A stretch of DNA of 64,000 nt from Deltaproteobacteria bacterium HGW-Deltaproteobacteria-18 (GTDB lineage Bacteria; Desulfobacterota; Desulfovibrionia; Desulfovibrionales; Desulfomicrobiaceae), in contig PHBE01000006.1 in assembly GCA_002841885.1 (NCBI GenBank), forward strand, positions 100,896 through 164,895, written 5' to 3'. This document shows, piece by piece, positions 17,783 to 27,353 of the stretch; within the stretch, counting starts at the first letter, position 1; each line of letters starts with the position of its first letter. The position numbers were made by a program, and so were the translations under genes. A model generated the notes under the pieces. It was not told the origin of the DNA and did no database searches. It saw nothing but the letters and a program-made list of their open reading frames with translations.

Positions 17783-19225
17783 TCAATCCCGAAATCGCGC
17801 AGCGCTTTCGCCCATACGCGAGAGAATTTTCTGCAGGGCCACGCGGGAGATGCCCGAGACGCGGGCGGCTTCGGACACGTTGCCCCTTGTCTGGGCCAGA
17901 AGTTCGTGAATGTAGGCCTGGGTGAAGGTCTTGACGGCTTCGGCTTTGGCGTTTTTGTAAGCGGCCAGGGGAGCTCGGGGTGCGGCGGAACAGGATGCGT
18001 CCGCTCCCCCCTTCCCCGCGCCCTGACAAACCAGGCGGACAAGATTCATATCCACCCGCTCCATGGCTGCGAAAACGGTCAAGCGCCGCACGAAATTCTG
18101 CAGCTCACGGACGTTCCCTGGCCATGGCTGGGTGGCCAGCCAATGCATGACCTCCGGATCGACCTCCTTTTCGGCCAGCCCCATTTCCCGGCAGGCCACC
18201 CGGAAAAAATGCCCGGCCAGCAGGGGAATGTCCTCCGTTCTTTCGCGCAGGGTCGGCATGGTGATGGAAAGGACGTTGAGACGGTAGTAGAGATCCTCGC
18301 GGAACGTCTTGGCGCGGATAGCCGCCTCGAGATCCTGGTTGGTGGAGGCGATAAGGCGCACGTCGACCTGAAAGGACTTGCTGGAACCCACGGGGCGAAC
18401 CTCCCCGTCCTGCAGCACGCGCAGCAGCTTGGTCTGGACTGCGGACGAGATGTCGCCGATCTCGTCGAGGTGCATGGACCCCTTGTTGGCGGCGACGAAG
18501 AGCCCCTTGTGGTCGCGGTCGGCGCCAGTGAACGAGCCCTTCATGTAGCCGAAAAGCTCGCTTTCCAGGAGGTTTTCGGGAATGGACGGGCAGTTGACCG
18601 ACAAAAAAGGCTTGGCTGCCCGGCTTCCGAGACGGTGAATCAGGCGAGCCACCAGTTCCTTGCCCGTGCCCGACTCGCCGCGGACGAGTACGGTGTACGC
18701 CGACTGGGCCACGGCCGCCACGGTCCGCTTGAGCTGCCGCATGGCCGAACTCTCGCCGACAAGCTCACCGCCAGCCTCCTGTCTGGCCAGGGTTTCGCGC
18801 AGCTGGCTGTTCTCCTCCAGCAGGCGGCTGCGCTCGAGCCCTTTGCCCACCACCCGAAAAAGCTGCTCGGGCTCGATGGGCTTTGTCAGAAAATCATAGG
18901 CTCCGATCCGCAAGGCTTCCACCGCGTTCTCGATGGTTCCGTAGGCGGTCAGGACGACCATGCTCAGACCGGGCTGCACACCAAGGGCTTTCTTGAGTAG
19001 CTGCATGCCAGTCATTTCGGGCATGCGCAGATCTGTTATCATGAGGTGCACGGCCTTTTCGGACAGGACCCGCAATGCTTCCTTGCCGGTCTGGACGGGA
19101 ATGACGTCCAGACCGGGAAAGTGCCTGTCGATGAGACGCGCCAGTCCTCTGGCAAAATCCCCTTCGTCGTCAACGACTACGACCCGATTTTCCGTCATCC
19201 GGATCGAAGATTTCACATCATTCAT
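17783..19225 (-). CDS. sigma-54-dependent response regulator (NtrC family)
   Basis: A 480-residue regulator with three parts: a receiver domain (DDE near residue 20, phosphoacceptor Asp in DLRMPEMTG), an AAA+ domain with GESGTGKE and the sigma-54 loop GSFTGA, and a C-terminal Fis-type HTH (VSEAARVSGISRVALQKIL). It starts 25 nt after the stop of the haem-motif kinase gene, its evident partner. The nearest sigma-54 promoters are those of the two YeiH-family genes encoded just upstream on the same strand, making these its likely targets. An alternative ATG nine codons in is possible. Confidence 0.92.
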   Translation of the reverse strand: MNDVKSSIRMTENRVVVVDDEGDFARGLARLIDRHFPGLDVIPVQTGKEALRVLSEKAVHLMITDLRMPEMTGMQLLKKALGVQPGLSMVVLTAYGTIENAVEALRIGAYDFLTKPIEPEQLFRVVGKGLERSRLLEENSQLRETLARQEAGGELVGESSAMRQLKRTVAAVAQSAYTVLVRGESGTGKELVARLIHRLGSRAAKPFLSVNCPSIPENLLESELFGYMKGSFTGADRDHKGLFVAANKGSMHLDEIGDISSAVQTKLLRVLQDGEVRPVGSSKSFQVDVRLIASTNQDLEAAIRAKTFREDLYYRLNVLSITMPTLRERTEDIPLLAGHFFRVACREMGLAEKEVDPEVMHWLATQPWPGNVRELQNFVRRLTVFAAMERVDMNLVRLVCQGAGKGGADASCSAAPRAPLAAYKNAKAEAVKTFTQAYIHELLAQTRGNVSEAARVSGISRVALQKILSRMGESAARFRD

Positions 19226-19250
19226 ACGTTCCTGACCTTAGAGGTTCAAG

Positions 19251-21668
19251 TTACGACAGGGACTCCGGGGGCGCGGCCGGCAGAGTCACGACAAACTTCG
19301 CGCCGCCCACGGCCGATCGCTCCACCTCGACCTCCCCGCCAACGTCCCGCACCATGCCGTAGACCACAGCCAGCCCCAGTCCCGTGCCCGAGCCGATAGC
19401 CTTGGTCGAATAAAAGGGATCAAAGATATGCGGCGCGTCCTGGGCCGACACCCCCGGACCGTTGTCCTCAACGACGATCTTCACGTTGCCGTCTCCGGGT
19501 GTGACGCGGACCACGATCTCGCCCTCCTCCTCGCTCACCGCATCCAGGGCGTTGATGACGAGATTGCTGACGACTTGCTCCAGTTCCCCGATACCCAGAC
19601 GAACGCATAACGGTCCGGAGGGGCTTTCAAGCCCAAGCCGCACGTGCTTCTTGGCCGCCTGGACCGAAAAGACGTCACACACGGACGCGGCCACGGCGCA
19701 GGCATCCGAGGTCCCCGATCCGGCGGTCTTGGGCCGCGCGAAGTTGAGAAGTTCCTGCAGGACCCGCTGGGCCTGACGCGTGTGCCGCTCGATGATGTCC
19801 AGGTCCGCCGCCTGCTGCTGGTCGGTGAGAGACTGGCGCAGGAGGCCCGCGTAGCAGAGGATCACGCCCAGGGGGTTGTTGATCTCGTGGGCCAGCCCGG
19901 CCGTGAGCTTGCCCACCGTGGCCATCTTCTCGGAATGCCAGACTTGGGTGCGCATGCGCTTTTCCATGGTGGTCTCGCGCACGTAGACCACGACGCGGTC
20001 GGTCCGGGGCTCCTGGCTGCGGACCGGATACATGGACAGGGAGAAGGACCTGCCGCAGGGAAGCTCCACTTCGCGCTGATCCGGCCCCCCCCGGCGGATG
20101 GCCTCGAGCATCGGGCAATTGCCGTCGACCGGGTCGAAAAAGATGGCCAACATGTTCCCGTCGGTGCGCGTCCCGCCCGTCAGTTCCGAGGTCAACTGGC
20201 GGGCGGCCTGATTTACGGTCAGCACGGCGCAGCTCGCATCCATGAGCGCAAGCGGATCGGTGATGCCCTCCACAATGGTTTCGAGCACATTCATCTGCCT
20301 GAGCAGGCTGTCGATGGCCGTAAGGTTCTCCGCGGCCGTGCCGAGTTGCCGTCCCAAGGCCAGAAGCACGCCCCGATCGTGGATGGAGGCTTCGGCCTCT
20401 GTGTCCCAGTACAGGCACAAAATGCCCTCGGCGTTACCGGAACTCGACTCGACAGGCACGAAAATCCGGGATCCAAGCTGGATGCAGGCGCTTCCGGTCA
20501 GCACATCCACGTAATCGTCCGGGAGTTCTGGAGCCCCCTGGGACTCTGGCCAGACGTAAAAATTCTGGGAGGCCATGGTGCAAACGTAGGCGATCCCGCG
20601 CGCCTTGAAACGCTTGCAGATTTGCGGCAGGGCGAAACTCCACAGTTCCGCGCGGGAGGCGCTCTGCCTCATGTCCTCGAGCAGCTTCACGAAGAGATGC
20701 ACATCGGCCTGCCGGGCCTCGACCTCGCGCGACAGGGCATCGGTGCGCTCATCAACCATGACGCGGAGATTCTCCGCGTAATCCTGCAGCTGTCTGCGAG
20801 CCTCGAAGAGATGTTCACTCATCTGTTCCATGCCGCCGACCAGCTCTTCGATCTCGTCGTTCTTCTCGAACTTGTGCAGCAGCGCAGTTCCTTCGAAATC
20901 GGCCATGTTCACCCGAAAGATATTGCTCAACCTCTTGAGATTGTTAACGACAAGTATGCGAAACAGCACGTTCGTCGCGGAAAAAAACAGCAGGGCCCCC
21001 AAGGCGAAGAAAGCAAAATACGTCAAAATGGTCTGCTGCACCCGCCCCACGCTGCTGTGCACGGAGATGCCCACAAAATCGACGCCTGCAATGGCCCCGA
21101 GCTGCTTGCCGAAGCCCCGATGACCATACAGGTCGATAAGCTCCCGGGGTGCGTTCTCGGGTTCGCCGTGGCAGTACATGCACTCTCCGTCGAAGCGTAC
21201 GGGCCGGGCCTTGACGTAGAACTTCTCGCCTTTGATGAGCTTGTACCCCTGCCACATGACCTGCTCGGAATTGATCCTGAAATAGCGGATCAGATCGCGC
21301 TCGTGCTCGTTGGCCTCGTAGGCGGGGTTGCGGGCGTCAATAGCCACGCGGCGGTAGATGGTGCCGTCCCGGTTGTCGTTGACCGGGGCCATGATGGTCC
21401 TGGAAATGAAAGACGAGGACATGGCCTCGATGACAAACGAGGAGGGAAGGCGTTCGTACATGGTCGGTCGTAGCACGTCGCGCACGTAGTGCTGGATGGA
21501 GTCCACGTGGGTGAAGATCAGCAGCGCCTTGTCCCGCACCTCCTCCTCGAGCACGTTCTTCATGTGCAGGTAGAAACCCGTCGAGAAGGCAATACCCAGG
21601 ATGATGGACGCCAGGAGCAGGCCGGAGATAAATTTTGTCTGGATCTTCGAAGGCTTGGGGATATGCAT
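19251..21668 (-). CDS. sensor histidine kinase with DUF3365 (Tll0287-like) haem-motif domain
   Basis: An 805-residue kinase. A membrane segment (residues ~13-35) precedes a periplasmic domain with the pattern of DUF3365/Tll0287-like sensors, including a CMYCH motif (Cys163, Cys166, His167) that could bind haem c. A second membrane segment lies near 210-238, followed by HAMP-like, GAF-like and PAS-like regions. The HisKA domain has GLAHEINNP, and the HATPase domain has DNGPGVS and GTGLGLAV. The architecture suggests redox or small-ligand sensing in the periplasm. It is encoded directly upstream of its sigma-54 regulator. Confidence 0.88.
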   Translation of the reverse strand: MHIPKPSKIQTKFISGLLLASIILGIAFSTGFYLHMKNVLEEEVRDKALLIFTHVDSIQHYVRDVLRPTMYERLPSSFVIEAMSSSFISRTIMAPVNDNRDGTIYRRVAIDARNPAYEANEHERDLIRYFRINSEQVMWQGYKLIKGEKFYVKARPVRFDGECMYCHGEPENAPRELIDLYGHRGFGKQLGAIAGVDFVGISVHSSVGRVQQTILTYFAFFALGALLFFSATNVLFRILVVNNLKRLSNIFRVNMADFEGTALLHKFEKNDEIEELVGGMEQMSEHLFEARRQLQDYAENLRVMVDERTDALSREVEARQADVHLFVKLLEDMRQSASRAELWSFALPQICKRFKARGIAYVCTMASQNFYVWPESQGAPELPDDYVDVLTGSACIQLGSRIFVPVESSSGNAEGILCLYWDTEAEASIHDRGVLLALGRQLGTAAENLTAIDSLLRQMNVLETIVEGITDPLALMDASCAVLTVNQAARQLTSELTGGTRTDGNMLAIFFDPVDGNCPMLEAIRRGGPDQREVELPCGRSFSLSMYPVRSQEPRTDRVVVYVRETTMEKRMRTQVWHSEKMATVGKLTAGLAHEINNPLGVILCYAGLLRQSLTDQQQAADLDIIERHTRQAQRVLQELLNFARPKTAGSGTSDACAVAASVCDVFSVQAAKKHVRLGLESPSGPLCVRLGIGELEQVVSNLVINALDAVSEEEGEIVVRVTPGDGNVKIVVEDNGPGVSAQDAPHIFDPFYSTKAIGSGTGLGLAVVYGMVRDVGGEVEVERSAVGGAKFVVTLPAAPPESLS

Positions 21669-21854
21669 GCTCTGTCCTGGGGTGAAGCGGCCTCCGGGCC
21701 TGACGGAAGGTCCTCGTGGACGCGGAAGGTCGGCCCGGCCGCCGGACGTCCCGGCCTTGGGATGCGTCCGTCCCTCCTTTAGGATGGAAGAGCCCGCTCT
21801 ATCAAGCTCCCTCTGGCCGCCGCCCTGTCCCGAACCGTCGCCCCGCCGTCCTGC

Positions 21855-22088
21855 CTATTCCTTCTCGAGGGCGAAACGCAGGTATTCCTCGCTTTCCTTC
21901 ACCTGTTCGACATCGGTGTAATAGTACCGCGTGGGGTCGATGCCGTTGTTTTCCAGATACACGGACATGCGGTGCAAAATTCCACAGGAACTGGTCAGCA
22001 GAGGCAGGAACAAATAGACGAAGGCCAGGGCCGTACCAAGAGCCAAGGCGAAATTCCTCAGTCTTTCAGGCAGGCTTTTCTCGTTCAT
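21855..22088 (-). CDS. small membrane protein downstream of YeiH-like transporter, copy 1
   Basis: A 77-residue protein with one clear hydrophobic segment (residues ~12-32, ALALGTALAFVYLFLPLL) and a charged C-terminal tail. It is nearly identical to the 77-residue product at 24306-24539, the matching gene of the other tandem unit. In both units it follows the transporter after a conserved hairpin, so a role as an accessory subunit is likely but unproved. No known family was recognised. Confidence 0.75.
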   Translation of the reverse strand: MNEKSLPERLRNFALALGTALAFVYLFLPLLTSSCGILHRMSVYLENNGIDPTRYYYTDVEQVKESEEYLRFALEKE

Positions 22089-22102
22089 TGAGAATCCTTG
22101 AA

Positions 22103-22128
22103 CAGGCCGGGGGAGCCCCCCCGGCCTG
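22103..22128 (-). other. conserved intra-operon hairpin, copy 1
   Basis: 11-bp perfect stem (22103-22113 with 22118-22128) between the transporter stop and the small gene. The same stem with a different loop occurs in copy 2. It lacks a U-tract, so it may be an mRNA-stabilising or attenuating structure rather than a full terminator. Confidence 0.6.
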
Positions 22129-22139
22129 GTTGACGTTAT

Positions 22140-23882
22140 CTAGATCTTGGCCGTGATTTCGGGGAAGACCACATAGAACATGACGTAGGCCATGGCCAGG
22201 GTCAAGGCCAGATTGAAGCTCTGCCCGCAAACGTACAGGATGAGCGGCTTGCCGCCCTTAAAATACTTGGACAGCTCGCGGAAGTTCGTGGACAGGCCGA
22301 TGGCCGCAAAAGACAAGGCGAAGAACCAGTCGCGCAGGACCTTGGTGCCACCACGCACAATGCCGTTCTCCATGACCGCGTTGGCCAGATCCTTGTCCAT
22401 GCCCTGATCCAGGATCGAAAAGAGGATGGACGCGCCGATGAAGCCGAGCACGAACTTGGGGAAACGGTGCCAGATTTCTCCAGCGCCGACGCTGTGGCCG
22501 GCTTCGGAGGACTCGACCTTGGTCACCCAGTACACGGCCACGCAGAAGGCCGTGACGCCGATCATGACGTTCTGGATCATCTTGATGGTCGCGGCCACGT
22601 ACATGGCCTTCTGGCCCAGGAACGCGCCGGCAGCGGCCACGGCGCCCGTGGAATCGATGGTGCCGCCCATCCAGGCGCCGCCCAGAATCTCCGGAATGCC
22701 CACGGCCTTGATGAAGGCCGGCATGGCGATCATCATGATGGCGGTGAAGACCAGAGACAGGCCGATGGACAGGGTCAGCTCTTCCTTCTTCGCACGACAG
22801 GCGGCGGCAGTGGCGATGGCGGCGGAGGTGCCGCACACCGACATGTCAGCGGAGATGACGATGTTGAGAGTCTTGGAGGGCATCTTCAGCACGGTCTGGC
22901 CGAAGATGTAGGTGCAGACGATGACGACGGGGGTCACGACCCAGGCCACGAAGATGCCGGGAATGCCGATGGCCACGATCTTGTTGAAAAGCACCTCGGC
23001 GCCCAGCAGAACGAGGCCGGTCTTGATGAAGAACTCCACCTCGCAGGCCGGGAGCACCCACTTGGGCGTGCCTAGGGTGTTGGCTATGAGCATGCCCAAG
23101 ACCACGCCCCAGGCCTCGGCGCCGAATCCATACTGCTTGGAAATGGCCTGGCCGCCCAGCATGTAGGCGAGCGTGGCTACCAAAAAGACGACTGCGAAGC
23201 CCTGCATGAAGGAAGGCATGCTCTTGCCCATGAGGGCGATGCCCAGGCCAAAGATGGCGGCCATGAATATGCCCAGGCCAATGAGCGTCGGAATGATGTT
23301 GAAAGGCTTGTTCTCGGTCTTCTTCTTGGCATCTCCGGCGGCCTTGTGGGCATCGCGCCACTCGCCGATCTTGGCTTTGGCGGCATCGTTGAGCGCGCCA
23401 TCCTGGAAGGAGGCTGCGGCCGCGGCGTCCTCGGCGGCCACGGCGGCGACCAGGGCGGCCTCGGAAGCGGCTTTGGCCGCTTCGTACTTAGGCAGGGCCT
23501 TGTCGTTCAAGGCCGTGGCCTGCTCCTCGGTCATGATGAAGGCGTCAAGGGGATTGCTCTTCCAGGATCCTGGATGCTTGCTCCAATGGGTGACGAACTT
23601 GCCAAAGGGGGTGCCGGTGCCTTTGAGCTTGCCCTTGTCGTCCTGGGTTTTGTGCCAGGCGATGGTCTTGAACGGGGCCTTGGCCAGCTCCGCGTCCTGA
23701 ACCTGGTTCGCCGCAGCGATCTTTTCGGCGAATTCGGCCTTGGGGCCGAAGGTCGTGTAGGCCAGTATGCTCACGACGATGATGATGAACCCCAGCCAGA
23801 TGGCCAGGTAATCCTCTTTTTTCCACAGATCCGACAACTGGCTCTTGCCGTGGTCAATTACGACGTTGCTGTCTTGGGCCAT
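22140..23882 (-). CDS. YeiH-family (PF03601-like) transporter, copy 1
   Basis: A 580-residue membrane protein. The ATG at 23882 ([14 protein letters not shown]) is preferred: it matches the start of copy 2, has a GGAG site, and lies downstream of the sigma-54 promoter. A frame extending to 23945 would begin almost at the transcription start. After the first membrane segment comes an unusual ~130-residue Ala/Lys-rich hydrophilic insertion, then about ten membrane segments. Motifs such as [14 protein letters not shown] and [16 protein letters not shown] are typical of the YeiH group, often labelled putative sulfate/sulfite exporters on weak evidence. Copies 1 and 2 differ mainly in the hydrophilic insertion. 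Confidence 0.82.
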   Translation of the reverse strand: MAQDSNVVIDHGKSQLSDLWKKEDYLAIWLGFIIIVVSILAYTTFGPKAEFAEKIAAANQVQDAELAKAPFKTIAWHKTQDDKGKLKGTGTPFGKFVTHWSKHPGSWKSNPLDAFIMTEEQATALNDKALPKYEAAKAASEAALVAAVAAEDAAAAASFQDGALNDAAKAKIGEWRDAHKAAGDAKKKTENKPFNIIPTLIGLGIFMAAIFGLGIALMGKSMPSFMQGFAVVFLVATLAYMLGGQAISKQYGFGAEAWGVVLGMLIANTLGTPKWVLPACEVEFFIKTGLVLLGAEVLFNKIVAIGIPGIFVAWVVTPVVIVCTYIFGQTVLKMPSKTLNIVISADMSVCGTSAAIATAAACRAKKEELTLSIGLSLVFTAIMMIAMPAFIKAVGIPEILGGAWMGGTIDSTGAVAAAGAFLGQKAMYVAATIKMIQNVMIGVTAFCVAVYWVTKVESSEAGHSVGAGEIWHRFPKFVLGFIGASILFSILDQGMDKDLANAVMENGIVRGGTKVLRDWFFALSFAAIGLSTNFRELSKYFKGGKPLILYVCGQSFNLALTLAMAYVMFYVVFPEITAKI

Positions 23883-23959
23883 TGATGCTTCTCCATCTTT
23901 TGTTGGTGTTGCTTCACAAACCCCGCTCAGGGGCTCCTTGTTCATTTTGAAGCGCTCTT

Positions 23960-23975
23960 AACAAAAGACATGCCA
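23960..23975 (-). promoter_or_regulatory. sigma-54 (-24/-12) promoter of transporter copy 1
   Basis: On the minus strand the sequence TGGCATGTCTTTTGTT matches TGGCAC-N5-TTGC with the GG and TG elements correctly spaced. The same 16 bases occur upstream of transporter copy 2. It fits control by the neighbouring sigma-54 regulator. Confidence 0.8.
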
Positions 23976-24305
23976 GAAGCTCTGCCATTTTATATCTCAA
24001 AATTACAATACGTTGAAAAAAAAGGGACTCTCGATCCTGCAAACATCCATTTACAGATGCATACTTGAGAGGGCAGCAAATCGCATTTTCAGGATGCCGC
24101 CAGGCGACCGGATTCTTGAGACTCGCCTCCCGGCATCGTGACGCTCGCGAACCAGGTCGGGCCGCGCAGATTCTCCGCCGGTCATTGCCTTCCCGCCAAG
24201 GCGGCCGACCCAAAGCTAAAAGACGCAAGCCCGGGAGATGCAACGCGTCGGGGACTGCACCGCAGCCAGACAGAGCGTCGCGCAAGGTTTTGCAAGAGGC
24301 TGCGC
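23976..24305. other. long intergenic region with a strong stem-loop
   Basis: About 330 bp separate the sigma-54 promoter of copy 1 from the stop of the copy 2 small gene. No convincing gene was found; a 123-codon minus-strand frame here has no ribosome site and resembles no protein. The clearest structure is a two-part hairpin at 24094-24138 (7-bp outer stem 24094-24100/24132-24138 and 6-bp inner stem 24103-24108/24124-24129). The region should hold the activator sites for copy 1 and the transcript end of copy 2. Confidence 0.5.
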
Positions 24306-24539
24306 CTAGTTCTTCCCGAGGGCCATTCGCAGGTATTCCTCCCCTTCCTTCACCTGCTCGACATCGGTGTAATAGTACCGCGTGGGGTCGATGCCGTTGT
24401 TGTCCAGATACACGGACATGCGGTGCAGAGTTCCACAGGAACTGGTCAGCAGAGGCAGGAACAAATAGACGAAGGCCAGGGCCGTACCAAGAGCCAGGGC
24501 GAAATTCCTCAGTCTTTCAGGCAGGCTTTTCTCGCTCAT
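24306..24539 (-). CDS. small membrane protein downstream of YeiH-like transporter, copy 2
   Basis: A 77-residue protein with the same layout as the copy 1 product: short charged N-terminus, one hydrophobic segment (residues ~12-32) and a charged tail. Differences are a few substitutions, mostly in the tail (GEEYLRMALGKN in place of SEEYLRFALEKE). It follows the transporter gene by 51 nt with the conserved hairpin between. Function unknown; the preserved pairing after duplication suggests it is needed with the transporter. Confidence 0.75.
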   Translation of the reverse strand: MSEKSLPERLRNFALALGTALAFVYLFLPLLTSSCGTLHRMSVYLDNNGIDPTRYYYTDVEQVKEGEEYLRMALGKN

Positions 24540-24553
24540 TGAAAATCCTTGAA

Positions 24554-24579
24554 CAGGCCGGGGGAGAACCCCCGGCCTG
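24554..24579 (-). other. conserved intra-operon hairpin, copy 2
   Basis: 11-bp stem (24554-24564 with 24569-24579), identical to copy 1 in the stem but with loop AGAA instead of AGCC on the plus strand. Preserved stem and changed loop suggest selection on structure. Confidence 0.6.
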
Positions 24580-24590
24580 GTTGACGTTGT

Positions 24591-26330
24591 CTAGATCTTG
24601 GCCGTGATTTCGGGGAAGACCACGTAGAACATGAGGTAGGCCATGGCCAGAGTCAGTACAAGATTGAGGCTTTGACCGCAGACATACAAGATGAGCGGCT
24701 TGCCGCCCTTGAAGTACTTGGCCAGCTCGCGGAAGTTGGTGGACAGGCCGATGGCCGCAAAAGACAGCGCGAAGAACCAGCCGCGCAGCAGTCTGGTGCC
24801 GCCGCGAACAATGCCCTGATCGACGACTGCGCCGCCAAGGTCCTTGCCCATGCTCTGATCCAGGATGGAGAAGATGATGGATGCGGCGATAAAACCGAGC
24901 ACGAACTTGGGAAAACGGTGCCAGATTTCGCCAGCACCAACAGTCTTCCCGGCCACGCAGTCAACCTTTGTGCACCAGTAGACGGCTATGCAGAACGCGG
25001 TCACGCCGATCATGACGTTCTGGATCATCTTGATGGTCGCGGCCACGTACATGGCCTTCTGGCCCAGGAACGCGCCGGCAGCGGCCACGGCGCCGGTGGA
25101 GTCGATGGTGCCGCCCATCCAGGCGCCGCCCAGAATCTCCGGGATGCCCACGGCCTTGATGAAGGCCGGCATGGCGATCATCATGATGGCGGTAAAGACC
25201 AGGGACAGGCCGATGGACAGGGTCAGCTCTTCCTTCTTGGCCCGGCAGGCCGCCGCGGCTGCGATGGCGGCGGAGGTGCCGCACACGGACATGTCGGCGG
25301 AGATGACGACATTGAGCGTCTTGGAGGGCATCTTCAGCACCTTCTGGCCGAAGATGTAGGTGCAGACGAGAACCACGGGGGTCACAACCCAGGCCACGAA
25401 GATGCCGGGCGTGCCGATGGCCACGATCTTGTTGAAGAGCACCTCGGCACCCAGAAGAACAAGACCGGTCTTGATGAAGAACTCCACCTCGCAGGCCGGA
25501 AGCACCCACTTGGGCGTGCCTACGGTGTTGGCGATGACCATGCCCAGGAGCACGCCCCAGGCTTCAGCGCCAAAGCCGTACTGCTTGGAGATGGCCTGTC
25601 CGCCGAGAATGTACGCCAGAACGGCGACCAGAAAAACCATCACAAAGCCCTGCAGGAATGCAGGCGCGCTCTTGCCCATCATGGCAATGCCGGCCCCGAA
25701 AATGAGCGCGATGAATATGCACAGGCCGATAAGAGTCGGGATGTGGTTGTAGGGCTTGTTTTCGACCTTCTTCTTGGCATCCCCGGCGGCCTTGTGTGCG
25801 TCGCGCCACTCGGCAATCTTGGCCGCTGCCTCGTCATTGAGGGCCTGGTTCTGGAAGGATGCGCCGGCCGCAGCCTCTTCCGCGACCACGGCAGCGGCAA
25901 GAGCCGCCTCAAGCTTGCCCTTGGCCTCTTCGTACTTGGGCATGCCCTTTTCGTTCAGGGCCTTGGCCTGGGATTCGGAACGGATCAGGGAGTCCATGGG
26001 ATTGGTCTTCCAGGAACCGGGCTTCTTGGTCCAGTGGGATGCAAATTTGCCGAAGGCGGAACTGGAGCCTTTGAGCTTGCTCTTGGAGTCCTGGGCATTG
26101 TGCCAGGCGATGGTCTTGAACGGAGCCTTGGCCAGTTCCGCTTCCTGGATCTGGTTGGCGGCCGCGATCTTTTCGGCGAACTCGGCCTTGGGCCCGTAAG
26201 TCGTGTACGCCAGGATGCACACGGCAATGATGATAAATCCGAGCCAGATGGCCAGGAAATCCTCTTTTTTCCATAGATCCGACCACTGACTCTTGCCATG
26301 GTCGATGACGACGTTGCTGTCTTGCGCCAT
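24591..26330 (-). CDS. YeiH-family (PF03601-like) transporter, copy 2
   Basis: A 579-residue protein with [14 protein letters not shown] at the N-terminus and AGGAGG before the ATG. It is a tandem paralogue of the 22140-23882 gene: the membrane core is almost unchanged, while the ~130-residue hydrophilic insertion after the first membrane segment has diverged. About ten membrane helices follow. The family is annotated as putative sulfate/sulfite-type exporters, so export of a sulfur oxyanion is a hypothesis. The gene has its own sigma-54 promoter, so the two copies can be expressed separately or in response to the same activator. Confidence 0.82.
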   Translation of the reverse strand: MAQDSNVVIDHGKSQWSDLWKKEDFLAIWLGFIIIAVCILAYTTYGPKAEFAEKIAAANQIQEAELAKAPFKTIAWHNAQDSKSKLKGSSSAFGKFASHWTKKPGSWKTNPMDSLIRSESQAKALNEKGMPKYEEAKGKLEAALAAAVVAEEAAAGASFQNQALNDEAAAKIAEWRDAHKAAGDAKKKVENKPYNHIPTLIGLCIFIALIFGAGIAMMGKSAPAFLQGFVMVFLVAVLAYILGGQAISKQYGFGAEAWGVLLGMVIANTVGTPKWVLPACEVEFFIKTGLVLLGAEVLFNKIVAIGTPGIFVAWVVTPVVLVCTYIFGQKVLKMPSKTLNVVISADMSVCGTSAAIAAAAACRAKKEELTLSIGLSLVFTAIMMIAMPAFIKAVGIPEILGGAWMGGTIDSTGAVAAAGAFLGQKAMYVAATIKMIQNVMIGVTAFCIAVYWCTKVDCVAGKTVGAGEIWHRFPKFVLGFIAASIIFSILDQSMGKDLGGAVVDQGIVRGGTRLLRGWFFALSFAAIGLSTNFRELAKYFKGGKPLILYVCGQSLNLVLTLAMAYLMFYVVFPEITAKI

Positions 26331-26405
26331 GAGTGTCTGTTCCTCCTAGAAAGTTGTTTCTCGCCAGTCCCCGAGTGGGACGCCATACATAATTCAAGGT
26401 GATTA

Positions 26406-26421
26406 AACAAAAGACATGCCA
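26406..26421 (-). promoter_or_regulatory. sigma-54 (-24/-12) promoter of transporter copy 2
   Basis: Minus-strand TGGCATGTCTTTTGTT, the same 16-base core as in copy 1, 76 bp before the start codon. The -24 element is part of a short inverted repeat TGCCA-N4-TGGCA (26417-26430). Confidence 0.8.
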
Positions 26422-26484
26422 AGACTGGCAGTTGGCAAAGACACAACATCCCGATCGGTTACGGATGCAGGCACGTACAAAAAT

Positions 26485-26520
26485 GCAAACCGTAGTTATC
26501 ACATGATAACTACGGTTTGC
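26485..26520 (-). terminator. rho-independent terminator after mlaA
   Basis: Perfect 16-bp stem (26485-26500 with 26505-26520) and a 4-nt loop. On the minus strand it is followed by ATTTTTGT. It lies 70 bp after the mlaA stop. Confidence 0.88.
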
Positions 26521-26589
26521 TAAAATCAGTTCCTCTTGCAACAAACGTATGCAGGAGGTGCCAAGGAAAGAAAGGAACCCGCCGAGGGG

Positions 26590-27345
26590 CTATTTCTCGA
26601 TGTCGAGCTCGCGTTTCTTGGTATAGATGAAACGCACCAGCTGATATTCAAATGGGCTTCCCGTCTCGTAATAACGAAACTTGACCTGGTGCCGCGCATC
26701 GACGGCTTTGACCCCATATACGCCGGTGGACGCCGACTCACGTGCAATCCAGCCCATGTCCTGGAAGAGGCCGTAGGAAGGGTTTATGGTCATGGCCGCA
26801 TCCACGAACACGCCTCCCGTGTCGCGCACCCCGGAGGGTCCGAACACCGGGAGCACCAGATACGGACCGGCCGACACGCCCCAGAAACCCAGGGTCTGTC
26901 CGAAATCCTCGTCTTCCTGCGGGATGCCTCCATTGCCGAGCACGTCGAAGATGCCGCCCAGGCCGATGGTCGTGTTGAAGACAAAGCGGCCCAGCGAGAC
27001 CGAAGCCTTTTTGGCCTTGCCTTGCAGGACAGAGTTCACAAAAATCGGTATTTCTTTCAAGTTATTGAAAACATTCGAAACGCCCTGCTGAACGCTGTCG
27101 GGCAGGATTGCTTCGTAGGTTCTGACCACCGGCAGATAGACATAGCGGTCGAGCTGGGCGTTGAAATGGTACATGTTGCGGTTGAATCCCTCCCAGGGAT
27201 CATGGACCTGAAAATGCCGCTCCAGGGTCGGGTCTTCCGGGAGGCCGCGGTGAACGGGGGCCTGAAAGGGACCGGGCTGGTGCTGTCCGTTGGTAGCGCA
27301 TCCGGCCAGTGCGAAGAGGATAAGGCAGAGTAGAAATATGCGCAT
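26590..27345 (-). CDS. mlaA: MlaA (VacJ) family outer-membrane lipoprotein
   Basis: A 251-residue lipoprotein with signal MRIFLLCLILFALAGC and lipobox Cys at residue 16. VacJ-family features are visible: DPWEGFNRNMYHFN, the serial region around NVFNNLKEIP, and PYLVLPVFGPSGVRDT. MlaA removes surface-exposed phospholipids from the outer membrane and passes them to the MlaC/MlaFEDB pathway. A GTG at 27357 overlaps the upstream hydrolase stop (GTGA) and could be an alternative start adding four residues. Other mla genes are not in the window. Confidence 0.88.
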   Translation of the reverse strand: MRIFLLCLILFALAGCATNGQHQPGPFQAPVHRGLPEDPTLERHFQVHDPWEGFNRNMYHFNAQLDRYVYLPVVRTYEAILPDSVQQGVSNVFNNLKEIPIFVNSVLQGKAKKASVSLGRFVFNTTIGLGGIFDVLGNGGIPQEDEDFGQTLGFWGVSAGPYLVLPVFGPSGVRDTGGVFVDAAMTINPSYGLFQDMGWIARESASTGVYGVKAVDARHQVKFRYYETGSPFEYQLVRFIYTKKRELDIEK

Positions 27346-27353
27346 GGTATGTC

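Noticed and set aside
23882..23945. Longer N-terminus for transporter copy 1 starting at 23945
   Set aside because: It would begin within ~15 bp of the sigma-54 -12 element and has no counterpart in copy 2.
23914..24285. 123-codon minus-strand frame between the transporter units
   Set aside because: No ribosome site, odd composition, overlaps the sigma-54 promoter and hairpin.
24050..24305. Possible c-di-GMP or other known riboswitch (ACGCAA-like and stem motifs)
   Set aside because: The conserved order of known riboswitch motifs is not present, and the resemblance is on the strand opposite the genes.
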